Made by a program: the position numbers and the translations under genes
Notes under the pieces: model-generated
Seen by the model: the letters and a program-made list of their open reading frames with translations, nothing else
Databases searched by the model: none
Told to the model about the DNA's origin: nothing
Shown here: one piece after another, positions 49,735-58,704 of the stretch
Layout of the letters: the number at the start of each line of letters is the position of its first letter
Position numbering within the stretch: the first letter of the stretch is position 1
DNA from: JAIXWP01 sp965247015
GTDB lineage: Bacteria > Bacteroidota > Bacteroidia > Flavobacteriales_D > Sanyastnellaceae
DNA length: 64,000 bases
Direction of reading: 5' to 3'
Assembly: GCA_965247015.1 (NCBI GenBank)
Contig: CBDFGG010000004.1
Location: forward strand, 186,001 to 250,000

Positions 49735-50430
49735 TTGAAATTCGCCATCACAGATATCGAAACCACGGGTAGTTATGCTTCAGGAAATAGCATAATCGAA
49801 ATTGGTATTTGTGTGGTCGAAGATGATAAGATTATTGAGGAGTTTCATACGCTGCTTAATCCAGGTATTTCTCTTCCTCCATTTATCACTGCGCTTACTG
49901 GCATTCAAACACACATGCTCGCAAGTGCGCCCTCATTCTCACAAGTAGCAGACGACATTGCAGACATCTTCAAGGATGCTGTCTTTGTTGCTCACAATGT
50001 AAACTTCGATTTCAGCTTTTTCAAAGCAGAATTCGAAGCGCTTGGAATGACATTTAATCCGCCCAAACTTTGCACCATCAAACTCGCACGCAAAGCCTTT
50101 CCAGGCATGCGCTCGTATGGCCTTGGAAATATTTGTCGTGATCTACAAATCATCAACGACGCGCCCCACAGAGCATTGGGAGACGCTAGAGCTACTACAT
50201 CACTTTTCTACAAATGCCTCGCTAATGTAGATTTCGATGTTGTACAAAAACTGATGGAAGAACGACGACGGAGAACTTTCTTCCGCAACACATCGATCGT
50301 GCAGAATATGATAAGCTTCCCGAGCGAACAGGAGTATATTACTTCCTCAACCAACAGGGGAAACCTATTTATATCGGTAAAGCGAAAAACATCAAAAAGC
50401 GCGTGCGCTCGCACTTTGCAGGACCCTTAA
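49735..50430 (+). CDS. DnaQ-like exonuclease, 5' part of a frame-split fusion
   Basis: A 231-residue frame. Residues 1-165 are a DEDDh exonuclease of the PolIII-epsilon type (ITDIETTG, VAHNVNFDFSFF, HRALGDARAT) with all acidic residues visible. After about residue 180 the sequence stops resembling the family. The natural continuation, a GIY-YIG domain, appears in the -1 frame from about 50271. TTG at 49735 is the start. The tail from about 181 to the stop at 50430 is probably out-of-frame read-through. Paired exonuclease/GIY-YIG proteins related to Cho/UvrC are known in bacteria. Confidence 0.82.
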   Translation: MKFAITDIETTGSYASGNSIIEIGICVVEDDKIIEEFHTLLNPGISLPPFITALTGIQTHMLASAPSFSQVADDIADIFKDAVFVAHNVNFDFSFFKAEFEALGMTFNPPKLCTIKLARKAFPGMRSYGLGNICRDLQIINDAPHRALGDARATTSLFYKCLANVDFDVVQKLMEERRRRTFFRNTSIVQNMISFPSEQEYITSSTNRGNLFISVKRKTSKSACARTLQDP

Positions 50431-51095
50431 ATACTGCAAAGCTCCAAGGATTTATCCGTGATATTCATCAAATTGATTTTCGAGAAACGGGAGACGAAAC
50501 ACTAGCTCTCCTTTTGGAAGACTCTGAAATCCGCAAGCATTGGCCTCCATACAATCGTGCGCAAAAAGCAAAGACCAATTATTACAACATCATATCCTAC
50601 GAAGATCAGCGCGGATATTTACGACTAGCGGTGCATAAAGGCAAATACGCGTCGAATATTATTCAGTCTTTTACTTCCTCCATTCAAGCCAGAAATTGGC
50701 TCATCGAAACGACGGAGCGATTCAACATCGACCTTCGACTCATCGGACTTGACACTGGGCTTGAGAAAAAAGAATGGCCGCAAATCGATGAGCATAATAA
50801 TGTACTTTTTGATGCCTTAGAAACACTAAAAAAAGAACAAGCCAGCTTCGTCCTACACAAGCAAGGAAAAGCGAAAGGTGAAGTTGCTTTTATTTACATC
50901 GAAAAAGGATTGTTTCAAGGATTTGGCTTCGCACCATACGAGGTGCCTATCACAAATCTCGATGAGCTCTTGACATATATTGAAAAACTCCCCGTCACCG
51001 AGATCAATCAATCCATCGCCCTCTCCCTCCTAGAAAATCCACGCCTCTGGAAAAAAACAGAGGTCTCCACCTGGGAGACCTCTGAGAGTATTTGA
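50403..51095 (+). CDS. UvrC-like GIY-YIG half, 3' part of a frame-split fusion
   Basis: The conserved domain begins upstream of this frame's first GTG (50403). Reading this frame from about 50280 gives LPERTGVYYFLNQQG, then PIYIGKAKNIKKRV, an intact GIY-YIG motif. The frame is open from 50226. The first usable start, GTG at 50403, would remove that motif, so it is unlikely to be a true start. The C-terminal about 230 residues (from RSHF) hold the rest of the UvrC/Cho-like nuclease part. The split requires a -1 shift between 50226 and 50427. Confidence 0.75.
   Translation: MRSHFAGPLNTAKLQGFIRDIHQIDFRETGDETLALLLEDSEIRKHWPPYNRAQKAKTNYYNIISYEDQRGYLRLAVHKGKYASNIIQSFTSSIQARNWLIETTERFNIDLRLIGLDTGLEKKEWPQIDEHNNVLFDALETLKKEQASFVLHKQGKAKGEVAFIYIEKGLFQGFGFAPYEVPITNLDELLTYIEKLPVTEINQSIALSLLENPRLWKKTEVSTWETSESI
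51051..51084 (-). terminator. Minus-strand terminator inside the convergent coding end
   Basis: CAGAGGTCTCC pairs with GGAGACCTCTG (loop 5 nt). On the minus strand it is followed by seven T. It lies within the last codons of the plus-strand gene and about 20 bp past the stop of the minus-strand gene at 51105. Confidence 0.75.
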
Positions 51096-51104
51096 AAGTG
51101 AAAA

Positions 51105-52670
51105 TTATTTCTTCTTTATAACCCCGAATTGCGATTTGCGGCCTTTTCTCATATAAGCAACCATAGAGTCCTCACTAATTTTAGCAAATACTCTTGGCAC
51201 CGCAATCATTCCTAATTCCTTAGAGGAAAACATCTCTTTCTTCACCTTCTCTCCGTTGGCATCCACTTTTGTATAAACTACAACACCATTTTTCGCGCTT
51301 GGTGCATAGCCAACCCACTTCGATGGATCAAACTTTCCGGTATTCTTTATGTGATCATTATAAATAAAATATAAATCGTCACCATCTACGAAAAGCGCAT
51401 AACCCAAAGCATACCCTCCATCATCTTGGCTGGCCTGCTTCTTGTGAATTGCTGTGGTCCACTCATGCTTATCATCGCGAGTAAATTTACTCACAACAAT
51501 ATCATTATATACATAAATAATAACAGTTCTTGTGGTAGTCCTACCATTAACGGTAGTAGTATATGTTCGCTCATAAACATACCATTGCTCTGCAACTACT
51601 TTATAACTTCCGTCCTCACCGTAAATGAGATCCTTAATATCATATCTAAAAGGCTCTACGTCCTTGCCCTTCTCTTCTTTTTTCTCAACTTTTTTCTTCT
51701 GCTTTTCAGTCATGAATTCCTTGAACATATCAGTATCATATTCATGCTTATTAAGGACTGCTAATTGACCTGTTGATTTATCAAGTGAAAGAGTTAAAAC
51801 CCCTGCTGCATTTATTGACTTTTTTGTTGAATATAATCCTATTAACCGAATTTGGCCTTGGTGCTCAGAAAAAGTAACACTTGAAAGGTATACATCTTCC
51901 ACTTTTACTTGTTGGTCAATGACGTTTTGTCCTCCGCTCTTTATTTGTAAAATGTGAAAGGTGTATTCCAAATTGCCCTTCTTCACAGACATTTTTCCCT
52001 CATTCCAACGCTTTCCTTGAATATACACATTACCGTCATTGTCTATACTACCGTCAATGATACCAAACTTATCTTCCAAATAAGGTAAATCTACTCCCTC
52101 CGTGCTCCATAGCACATCCATTTCTGAATTCATAACAACCACACTTAATCTTGCATTCTCATCCTTCTCCCTAGCGTTCTCAAGCACAACTGCTATTTTA
52201 CTACGATCCCCTGATACAAACGTATATATCTTTCCGGCATCTCTCCTCTTCTCATAAGGAATATCTGCTATTTTAACCGCCTTGCCTGTAGCTGCTAGTG
52301 TAGACTTTGGAACATCCTGCCAGAAAATTGCATATCTTTTGTCCTCTTTTTGGGTACTAAAGGCAATTAGTTTATCTCCCATCAACAGAAAACTGCTTAT
52401 CTTTCTATCTTCCTTTTTTGGAAGTTTAAAATCAACACTCAACTTTTCATTCATCTTATTATCATAAGATGACAATTTATACGTTCGCGGAAAAAGTGGG
52501 TTAGATGGTTGCGAGTATGTAGCAACAAAGTAATTCGAACCATCATACCCAATGACATCCTGACCCGCGTAGCCCCCCTTCTGCTCCGAGCCCCACTCAA
52601 TACTAAATTGCGAGAAAGATGACAAGCTCAAAAAGCAAATGAGCATAATTAAAGAAAATCTTTGATTCAT
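51105..52670 (-). CDS. Hypothetical exported protein, beta-propeller-like
   Basis: A 521-residue secreted protein. The signal peptide ends near LSSFSQ. Repeating strand-like segments (YKLSSYDNKMNEKL, IDNDGNVYIQGKRWN, VDGDDLYFIYND) suggest a propeller-like fold. A Lys/Glu-rich stretch (TEKQKKKVEKKEEKGKD) interrupts the middle at about 335-350. No family is recognised. Codon use is like its neighbours. Confidence 0.72.
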   Translation of the reverse strand: MNQRFSLIMLICFLSLSSFSQFSIEWGSEQKGGYAGQDVIGYDGSNYFVATYSQPSNPLFPRTYKLSSYDNKMNEKLSVDFKLPKKEDRKISSFLLMGDKLIAFSTQKEDKRYAIFWQDVPKSTLAATGKAVKIADIPYEKRRDAGKIYTFVSGDRSKIAVVLENAREKDENARLSVVVMNSEMDVLWSTEGVDLPYLEDKFGIIDGSIDNDGNVYIQGKRWNEGKMSVKKGNLEYTFHILQIKSGGQNVIDQQVKVEDVYLSSVTFSEHQGQIRLIGLYSTKKSINAAGVLTLSLDKSTGQLAVLNKHEYDTDMFKEFMTEKQKKKVEKKEEKGKDVEPFRYDIKDLIYGEDGSYKVVAEQWYVYERTYTTTVNGRTTTRTVIIYVYNDIVVSKFTRDDKHEWTTAIHKKQASQDDGGYALGYALFVDGDDLYFIYNDHIKNTGKFDPSKWVGYAPSAKNGVVVYTKVDANGEKVKKEMFSSKELGMIAVPRVFAKISEDSMVAYMRKGRKSQFGVIKKK

Positions 52671-52750
52671 AGAAATTTTAATGAGTTAGTTTAATTGGAC
52701 CATTAGTCTATTGTGTAAAGAAACAAAATTTACCATTTAACTTCCAAATG

Positions 52751-52796
52751 AAAATAAAAAAAGCTATTAATTATGACTTCGCATAATTAATAGCTT
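52751..52796 (-). terminator. Minus-strand terminator with 15-bp stem
   Basis: AAGCTATTAATTATG pairs with CATAATTAATAGCTT (loop 6 nt, 52776-52781). On the minus strand it is followed by TTTTTATTTT. It ends the transcript of the lipoprotein gene at 52820. Confidence 0.85.
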
Positions 52797-52819
52797 CTCT
52801 TCTATTATTTAAATCAAAC

Positions 52820-53467
52820 CTATATAATCACCGCCGCCAAGAGCACAATCAAAAGGAATGTTAGGAGTAAACTCAATGCAGCAAGGATAGTCCCTGCGAT
52901 AGCCAAACCTTTCCCACTATTTCCATTCTTATTCGAGCCGCTCCATCCAATAATTCCGAAAATCAAGATTGGAATATCCAAGAAGAAGCCAAATCCTGCT
53001 AGCACCCAAAGCGCTATATACAAACCAAGGAAAACAGCCATAACGATGGTCCCCCAATGCCAGCCACTATCGCTGCCCGCAGCCATTTTCGCTTTAGCCA
53101 TTTTGGCTATTGGCAATTGCTTAACAATGGATTTTAATACTGGAACCTTCGTATTACTTTCTGAAATAACTGAAGCCTTCTTTGCTAACACAACTGGAGC
53201 AACATTCGGAGCTTCATTTTGTATGGTGATGGTTTGTGGCAATGGCTGCGATAAGGCAACATCGCTCTCTTCAATGGAAGAAGGCTCCTCCGATAAAGCA
53301 ATCTCTTCTGATTTGAATTCTTCTTGCTTCTTAGATTTTACAAGTTCCGCAGTTTCATTTCTGCCTTTCCACTCCACATGGTAACCCTTGCGGTAATGGC
53401 GTTTCTCAATAGTACATGATGCTAACGAAACTACTACTGCTAGTAGAATTAGGAAATAGTTTTTCAT
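52820..53467 (-). CDS. Lipoprotein with C-terminal membrane segments
   Basis: A 215-residue protein. The signal peptide ends in the lipobox SLASC, followed by TIEKRHYRKGYHVEWKG, an N-terminal pattern seen in many Bacteroidota lipoproteins. A low-complexity Glu/Lys/Ser stretch (about 45-125) leads to two or three hydrophobic C-terminal helices (about 140-175 and 190-215). A lipoprotein with transmembrane helices is unusual and its topology is uncertain. -7 box TATTTTTG at 53497-53504. Confidence 0.78.
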   Translation of the reverse strand: MKNYFLILLAVVVSLASCTIEKRHYRKGYHVEWKGRNETAELVKSKKQEEFKSEEIALSEEPSSIEESDVALSQPLPQTITIQNEAPNVAPVVLAKKASVISESNTKVPVLKSIVKQLPIAKMAKAKMAAGSDSGWHWGTIVMAVFLGLYIALWVLAGFGFFLDIPILIFGIIGWSGSNKNGNSGKGLAIAGTILAALSLLLTFLLIVLLAAVII

Positions 53468-53496
53468 AGATATTAATTTGGTTGGTTTATGTAGAC

Positions 53497-53504
53497 CAAA
53501 AATA
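53497..53504 (-). promoter_or_regulatory. -7 box TATTTTTG
   Basis: An exact TAnnTTTG match on the minus strand, 29 bp before the ATG at 53467. Confidence 0.55.
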
Positions 53505-53552
53505 TCTGCTGAATTACTTAAAAAATTTGTAGTTCGAATTTTTCGAAATGAT

Positions 53553-55157
53553 CTACTTCATCTTATAGATGGTCACCGTCTCCAAAGAGTTCTTTGGGTT
53601 CAATCGATTCAATAGTATATCAAACCAACCCGGTTCCACTCTTGTACAATAAGTGAGCGTCGGAAAGTAGCCTTGCATGCGCGCTACACGCTCATCCAAC
53701 TTTTCATCATTATAAAACAAAATATAGTTCGGCACATCTTTCGGGTCATATGTACCCTTCTGCTTTTTCTCCAACTCTGGCATCATCGCAATTTCTGCCG
53801 CCCAATCACTCGAGGATCTAAACACGTAATACCATTGCCAATTTCCAGAATAAAACTGTGGCACTTGACTCCCCGAATCGCCTTGCGTAAACTCCTGAAT
53901 GAAATTTCTACAATCACCACTCTCATATAAATACAACATGGCTTCTACTCTAGCACGTTTCGAATAAGTGGTCGCCAATACCAACATCGCTGTAATATTC
54001 AACACCCAAAAAAACGCCCACAAGCCCTTGTGCAGGCTCATTCTCGAAATCCAAAATTTTGAAGTTGCCACAAATTGATTCCATCCAATGACTCCTAGAA
54101 TAATAAAGAATGGCAACGCAGGTAAAATAAATCGTTCCTGTCTATTCGGATAAATAATATGGAAAACAACAAAGAATGTTATCGGTAAAAAAATGAAGAA
54201 ATATTTTTTCCAGCTTTTGAAATAGCCCCACAATAACATCAAACTAACAGGTGGTATAATAAATAGACTGATAAAGCTCAAGTATGCAAAAGGGCTGCCC
54301 GGATAATTCATCGCATTCTTTGCATTGTATCCAAAATACCCTAGCAAATGTTGGAAGGGCTGCCCTCCCCATAACAAGACATCATCAATTTGTGTTATGA
54401 AAAATGCTAAAAATGCAACCGCACCAAATGTGATGAACCTAGTAATCTGTTTTTGTAAAAGAAAAACAAATCCTACACCAGCAACAATCAAAACTGTCTG
54501 GTAACGAAAGCCCACTGCCAAGCCCATTATAAAAGCTGCAAGAATCAACTTACTAAATCGAATTTGCAGTGATTTATCAAATCGATCCTGCAATGTCAAA
54601 GAGCCATTTCCAAAAGGAAATTTCAACTGAATATATTGAAATGCATTATTCTTTAAGAGATAATAAACTCCAAATAATAACGGAGGCATGCATACCAACT
54701 CTACCAAATTTCTTACTGAAAAATTAGGAAGTATAGCCAACAAAGCAAGCAACAATCCAACTCTAAAAGCATCCTTCTTACCACTTAAACGCTCTGTAAT
54801 GCGATAAGCAAAATAAATAGTCAGTAATGAATATGCACCATGTATCAAGCGAATCAAATACATCTGTGTATCCGGATGCTCAATACCTAAGACATTAAAG
54901 ATTTTGAAAAAAACAAACAGAAATCCCAAGTAGAAAAAACTAATCGGCTCTGGCTCTTGACGATCATTGCCAATACCAGGCATCCACTCATTAAAGTTAT
55001 ACCCGTCGGCCCAACTACTAGATGGCTCGACCGTGAGAAAATGATCATCGTGCATCATATAGCCTTTCGCAAAAAAAACAGCTATCAAACGTACCAAGAA
55101 CGCAAGCATCAATAAAAATGCAAGTGGCCTTTCTTCTATTAATTTTTTCAAATTCAT
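53553..55157 (-). CDS. GT-C mannosyltransferase-like membrane protein
   Basis: A 534-residue polytopic enzyme. The first luminal loop carries acidic HDDHFLTVEPSSSWADGYNFNEW, as in dolichyl/polyprenyl-phosphate mannosyltransferases (GT22/Alg9-like), and about ten membrane segments follow. A C-terminal periplasmic domain ends with the YCTRVEPGWFDILLNRLNPK segment. Probably adds mannose or another sugar to a lipid-linked glycan; acceptor unknown. The next gene on the strand (acyl-CoA carboxylase) is 14 bp upstream. Confidence 0.78.
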   Translation of the reverse strand: MNLKKLIEERPLAFLLMLAFLVRLIAVFFAKGYMMHDDHFLTVEPSSSWADGYNFNEWMPGIGNDRQEPEPISFFYLGFLFVFFKIFNVLGIEHPDTQMYLIRLIHGAYSLLTIYFAYRITERLSGKKDAFRVGLLLALLAILPNFSVRNLVELVCMPPLLFGVYYLLKNNAFQYIQLKFPFGNGSLTLQDRFDKSLQIRFSKLILAAFIMGLAVGFRYQTVLIVAGVGFVFLLQKQITRFITFGAVAFLAFFITQIDDVLLWGGQPFQHLLGYFGYNAKNAMNYPGSPFAYLSFISLFIIPPVSLMLLWGYFKSWKKYFFIFLPITFFVVFHIIYPNRQERFILPALPFFIILGVIGWNQFVATSKFWISRMSLHKGLWAFFWVLNITAMLVLATTYSKRARVEAMLYLYESGDCRNFIQEFTQGDSGSQVPQFYSGNWQWYYVFRSSSDWAAEIAMMPELEKKQKGTYDPKDVPNYILFYNDEKLDERVARMQGYFPTLTYCTRVEPGWFDILLNRLNPKNSLETVTIYKMK

Positions 55158-55171
55158 TTTCTAGAAAAATT

Positions 55172-56812
55172 CTATACTTGTAAAACGCCCGTCGAATATG
55201 TTCTTTCCGCAGGTGCGTGATTCGCCGCCTCGATTCCCATGCTCAACCATTTTCTTGTATCTGTTGGATCAATCACTGCATCCAACCACAAACGTGCTGC
55301 AGCATAGTAAGGCGAAGTTTGTGAATCATAGCGCTCTTTAATCTTATTGTAAAGCTCGTCTTCTCTCTCCTTTGTAATTTCTTCACCCTTTGCTTTCATC
55401 GAAGCTACCTCAATCTGCAATAAAACTTTTGCTGCTTGTGCTCCGCCCATTACTGCAACCTGTGCTGTCGGCCAACCTACGATTAATCGTGGATCATAAG
55501 CCTTTCCGCACATAGCATAATTACCAGCACCATAACTATTACCAACAACAATCGTGAATTTTGGCACTACACTATTGGCTTGCGCATTCACCATTTTAGC
55601 ACCGTCTTTAATAATGCCACCATGCTCGCTGCGCGACCCAACCATAAAGCCTGTTACATCTTGTAAAAAAACTAATGGTATATTCTTCTGATTGCAATTC
55701 ATAATAAATCGTGCAGCCTTATCAGCACTATCGCTGAAAATAACTCCACCCAACTGCATTCCATCTTTCTTGCTCTTCACAATCATGCGTTGATTGGCAA
55801 CGATACCCACGGCCCATCCATCAATACGCGCATAACAACATAAGATGGTCTTCCCGTATTCAGCCTTGTATTCTGTGATATCACTATCATCCACAATACA
55901 AGAAATAATATCTCTCACTTCATATGGCTTCGTGCGATCCTCAGGAAGAATACCGTACAAGTCTTTCACGTTTCTCTTTGGAGCAATCGGTGCTACACGA
56001 TCAAAACCAGCTGTCTTCTGTGGTTTGCCAAATTTATCTATCAAATTTCGAATGGTGGTCAATGCATCCTTATCATCTTTTGCTTTGTAATCGGTCACTC
56101 CCGATATTTCACAATGCGTCGTTGCTCCACCCAATGTCTCATTATCGATGTCTTCTCCTATCGCGGCTTTTACTAAATATGAACCCGCTAGGAAAATGGT
56201 ACCTGTCTTATCTACAATCAATGCCTCATCTGACATGATCGGGAGGTACGCTCCGCCTGCCACACAAGACCCCATAATTGCAGCAATCTGAGGAATACCC
56301 ATGCTGCTCATAATAGCATTGTTTCTAAAAATTCTTCCGAAGTGTTCTTTGTCTGGGAAAATCTCATCCTGCATAGGCAAATAAACTCCTGCACTATCCA
56401 CTAAATAAATGATTGGAATTCTGTTCTCCATCGCAATCTCCTGAGCACGCAAATTCTTCTTTCCTGTAATGGGAAACCAAGCGCCAGCCTTCACTGTCGC
56501 ATCATTCGCAACCACAATGCACAAGCGACCTTTCACATATCCCATCACCACCACCACTCCTGCACCTGGACAACCTCCATGTTCCTTGTACATTTCATCT
56601 CCTGCAAATGCACCAATTTCAATACGGTCTCTTCCTTCGTCTAAAAGAAAATCTACACGTTCGCGTGCAGTTAATTTTCCACGCTCGTGTTCCTTTGCGA
56701 TTTTTGCTTTCCCTCCACCGAGATAAATTTTCTCCAATCGATGATTTAATTGTGAAACCAATTGCATCATCTTGTCTTCATTCTTATTGAACTCTAAAAC
56801 TTGTTTTTCCAT
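55172..56812 (-). CDS. Acyl-CoA carboxylase carboxyltransferase beta subunit
   Basis: A 546-residue biotin-dependent carboxyltransferase, accA/accD-fused type. DSAGVYLPMQDEIFPD and MGSCVAGGAYLPIMSDE (N half), then FLQDVTGFMVGSRSEHGGI and GNSYGAGNYAMCGKAYDPR (C half) form the two crotonase-like halves with oxyanion holes. The pattern is that of methylcrotonyl-CoA carboxylase beta, though propionyl- or geranyl-CoA specificity is possible. The biotin carboxylase partner is not in the window. Leucine degradation is therefore inferred, not shown. Confidence 0.9.
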   Translation of the reverse strand: MEKQVLEFNKNEDKMMQLVSQLNHRLEKIYLGGGKAKIAKEHERGKLTARERVDFLLDEGRDRIEIGAFAGDEMYKEHGGCPGAGVVVVMGYVKGRLCIVVANDATVKAGAWFPITGKKNLRAQEIAMENRIPIIYLVDSAGVYLPMQDEIFPDKEHFGRIFRNNAIMSSMGIPQIAAIMGSCVAGGAYLPIMSDEALIVDKTGTIFLAGSYLVKAAIGEDIDNETLGGATTHCEISGVTDYKAKDDKDALTTIRNLIDKFGKPQKTAGFDRVAPIAPKRNVKDLYGILPEDRTKPYEVRDIISCIVDDSDITEYKAEYGKTILCCYARIDGWAVGIVANQRMIVKSKKDGMQLGGVIFSDSADKAARFIMNCNQKNIPLVFLQDVTGFMVGSRSEHGGIIKDGAKMVNAQANSVVPKFTIVVGNSYGAGNYAMCGKAYDPRLIVGWPTAQVAVMGGAQAAKVLLQIEVASMKAKGEEITKEREDELYNKIKERYDSQTSPYYAAARLWLDAVIDPTDTRKWLSMGIEAANHAPAERTYSTGVLQV

Positions 56813-56865
56813 AAATCCATTTTCATTGAATGGTTAATGGTGCGAAGTTAATCATTCATATCCCC

Positions 56866-56873
56866 TATTTTCG
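56866..56873 (+). promoter_or_regulatory. -7-like TATTTTCG, leaderless position
   Basis: One mismatch to TAnnTTTG. Ends 4 bp before the ATG at 56878, like 500-507. Confidence 0.5.
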
Positions 56874-56877
56874 CCAC

Positions 56878-57951
56878 ATGAGATATTATCTGGCAATATT
56901 CACATTTGTTGTTCTCGGCTGTCAAAACACCCCTCAGCAAACGGCCTCCAAAGGGCCCGTTGAAATCTTTCGTCCTGAATATGCTAAAGGATTTGAAATC
57001 CATCACTTCTCTGATAAAACTTCCATCATTTTATTCGACCTTCAAAACATTGGAGACACGCTAGAAATCATCGAAATTTCGAAATCACCGGCCCAACAAA
57101 TTGCTTGTTTGTCTACTACCCATCTTTCTTACTTAGATAGATTAAATGCCCTAGAAACAGTGAAGGGTGTGGCTTTTGGACACCTCGTGCGAAATCAAAA
57201 TGCACTTTTAGCTATTGAAAATAAAAAAATGGTTGACCTTTCCGATGCGGACGATGTAAGCATGGAATTACTGCTGTCCATCAAACCAGAATGGTTCACT
57301 GTTTACCCGTACGGACACGATGGATATGAGAAATACACATCAAAGGGAATTAAATGTTTGCCCATTTCAGAATACCTTGAAACACATCCCCTCGGAAGAG
57401 CTGAATGGATAAAAGTTTTTGGCGAATTATGTGGAAAATCTCAAGAAGCAAATGCTGTTTTTGCCAACATTAAAAATGAATATAACAAGACACAAAATCT
57501 CGTAGCAAACACAGCCAATTTGGTGCGGCCTTGCGTTTTTACCGGAAGTCAAGAAGCCGGAACATGGTATGCTCCGCCCGCCAATAGCTTTGTTGGAACT
57601 TGGATTTCCGATGCAGGTGCACAATACGTCCTGGCAGACTCTACTTCAAATGGTAATTTGAAAATACCATTTGAAACGCTATATGATTTGATCTTTAACT
57701 GCGACTATTGGGGAAGAGTGGAATATGACGCCTCGACGCTTACGTTTGACAAGATTAAAACGGAGGATCCAAGAATGTCTAAGGTAAAAGCTTTTACCCA
57801 AAATAAAATCTTCTACTGTAATACCTCTACGAGCGATTATTTTGGCGACGCAGTGATCGAACCCGAAGTTATTCTTAAGGATTTAGTAAAAATATTTCAT
57901 CCAGAAATCCCCTTAGAACACCAAGGGAAATACTTCATTTCTGTAAAATAA
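56878..57951 (+). CDS. BtuF/FecB-like periplasmic binding lipoprotein
   Basis: A 357-residue substrate-binding lipoprotein. The signal peptide ends in the lipobox VVLGC. A helical-backbone (class III) binding fold has VEIFRPEYAKGFEIH, IIEISKSPAQQIACLSTTHLSYLDRL and ILKDLVKIFHPEI. It probably binds cobalamin or an iron-siderophore in the periplasm for an ABC importer. No permease or ATPase lies next to it. ATG 56878 fits the lipobox; 56830 would add a non-signal extension. Its stop is 1 bp from the convergent barrel gene. Confidence 0.86.
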   Translation: MRYYLAIFTFVVLGCQNTPQQTASKGPVEIFRPEYAKGFEIHHFSDKTSIILFDLQNIGDTLEIIEISKSPAQQIACLSTTHLSYLDRLNALETVKGVAFGHLVRNQNALLAIENKKMVDLSDADDVSMELLLSIKPEWFTVYPYGHDGYEKYTSKGIKCLPISEYLETHPLGRAEWIKVFGELCGKSQEANAVFANIKNEYNKTQNLVANTANLVRPCVFTGSQEAGTWYAPPANSFVGTWISDAGAQYVLADSTSNGNLKIPFETLYDLIFNCDYWGRVEYDASTLTFDKIKTEDPRMSKVKAFTQNKIFYCNTSTSDYFGDAVIEPEVILKDLVKIFHPEIPLEHQGKYFISVK

Positions 57952-57952
57952 A

Positions 57953-58630
57953 TTATGGACGAATACGAACGATGAGTCCTAGTGAAAGATCAATACCTCT
58001 AGCATCTAGCGTAACGTCTATTTCATCAAAATCAACGGCTTGACCATTGATGGTGTATTCATCCAAAACAAAGAAATGTCCGTCATATCCCATTGTGAAA
58101 AACATACCAATAGGGCTGTCACCGAAATACTTTATTAGGCCGGTATTTGCGCTTAATCCGACACCTTTGTAGTCGAATTTTTCAGTGGTTGTAACTCCAA
58201 GGCTGACAGACTCTTCAGAAATTACAAGTCGCGAAGCATGAAAACCTGCGCCTACAAACCATCTAAAGTTTGGTCGCTTAGATATATTAAACTCACCTTT
58301 CAAACCAGTGATGCGATACACATTACTTTTTCCCTCATTATCTTCCTCTGGATCGTAGAGGTAAGCACCAAACTTCATATCAATACCTAGACTAAATCTT
58401 TCTGTCAATTCATAACGTAAGTCCAAATTCAAATGCTGAGTAACAGCGCCGGAAGTATCAGAGCTACTGAACGTTGTATTTTGGTCGCGAATAGTCAATT
58501 CCGATTTGGTGCCGTAAGCCCCCATTCCGTAACCAAGGCGCGCTTGAAATTCTCTGGTTCTATCACTTTGAGAAATACCCTGAAAGGTAATCGCAGCAAA
58601 AAGAATGGAAATAAGTAGTCTCGTATTCAT
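57953..58630 (-). CDS. Outer-membrane beta-barrel protein
   Basis: A 225-residue exported barrel. The signal peptide ends near GISQ. Then alternating strands (FQARLGYGMGAYGTKSEL, LNLDLRYELTERFSLGIDMKFGAY, FRWFVGAGFHASRLVI) end in the barrel-closing GIDLSLGLIVRIRP. This fits OmpW/OprF-like small barrels, with no exact family. The minus-strand terminator of the preceding small gene lies about 30 bp upstream. Confidence 0.8.
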   Translation of the reverse strand: MNTRLLISILFAAITFQGISQSDRTREFQARLGYGMGAYGTKSELTIRDQNTTFSSSDTSGAVTQHLNLDLRYELTERFSLGIDMKFGAYLYDPEEDNEGKSNVYRITGLKGEFNISKRPNFRWFVGAGFHASRLVISEESVSLGVTTTEKFDYKGVGLSANTGLIKYFGDSPIGMFFTMGYDGHFFVLDEYTINGQAVDFDEIDVTLDARGIDLSLGLIVRIRP

Positions 58631-58655
58631 GGGGCCAAGATATTAATTGTTTGAA

Positions 58656-58680
58656 ATAAAAAAGACCCCTTGCGGGGTCT
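58656..58680 (-). terminator. Minus-strand terminator after the small acidic-basic gene
   Basis: AGACCCC pairs with GGGGTCT (loop 4 nt). On the minus strand a T6 tract follows. Confidence 0.82.
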
Positions 58681-58704
58681 GGTTAAACTTCAGTTCGAAA
58701 GCAC

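Noticed and set aside
50403..50420. GTG at 50403 as a true start of a separate GIY-YIG gene
   Set aside because: It would remove the GIY-YIG motif, which is present just upstream in the same frame; a frame split is the better reading.
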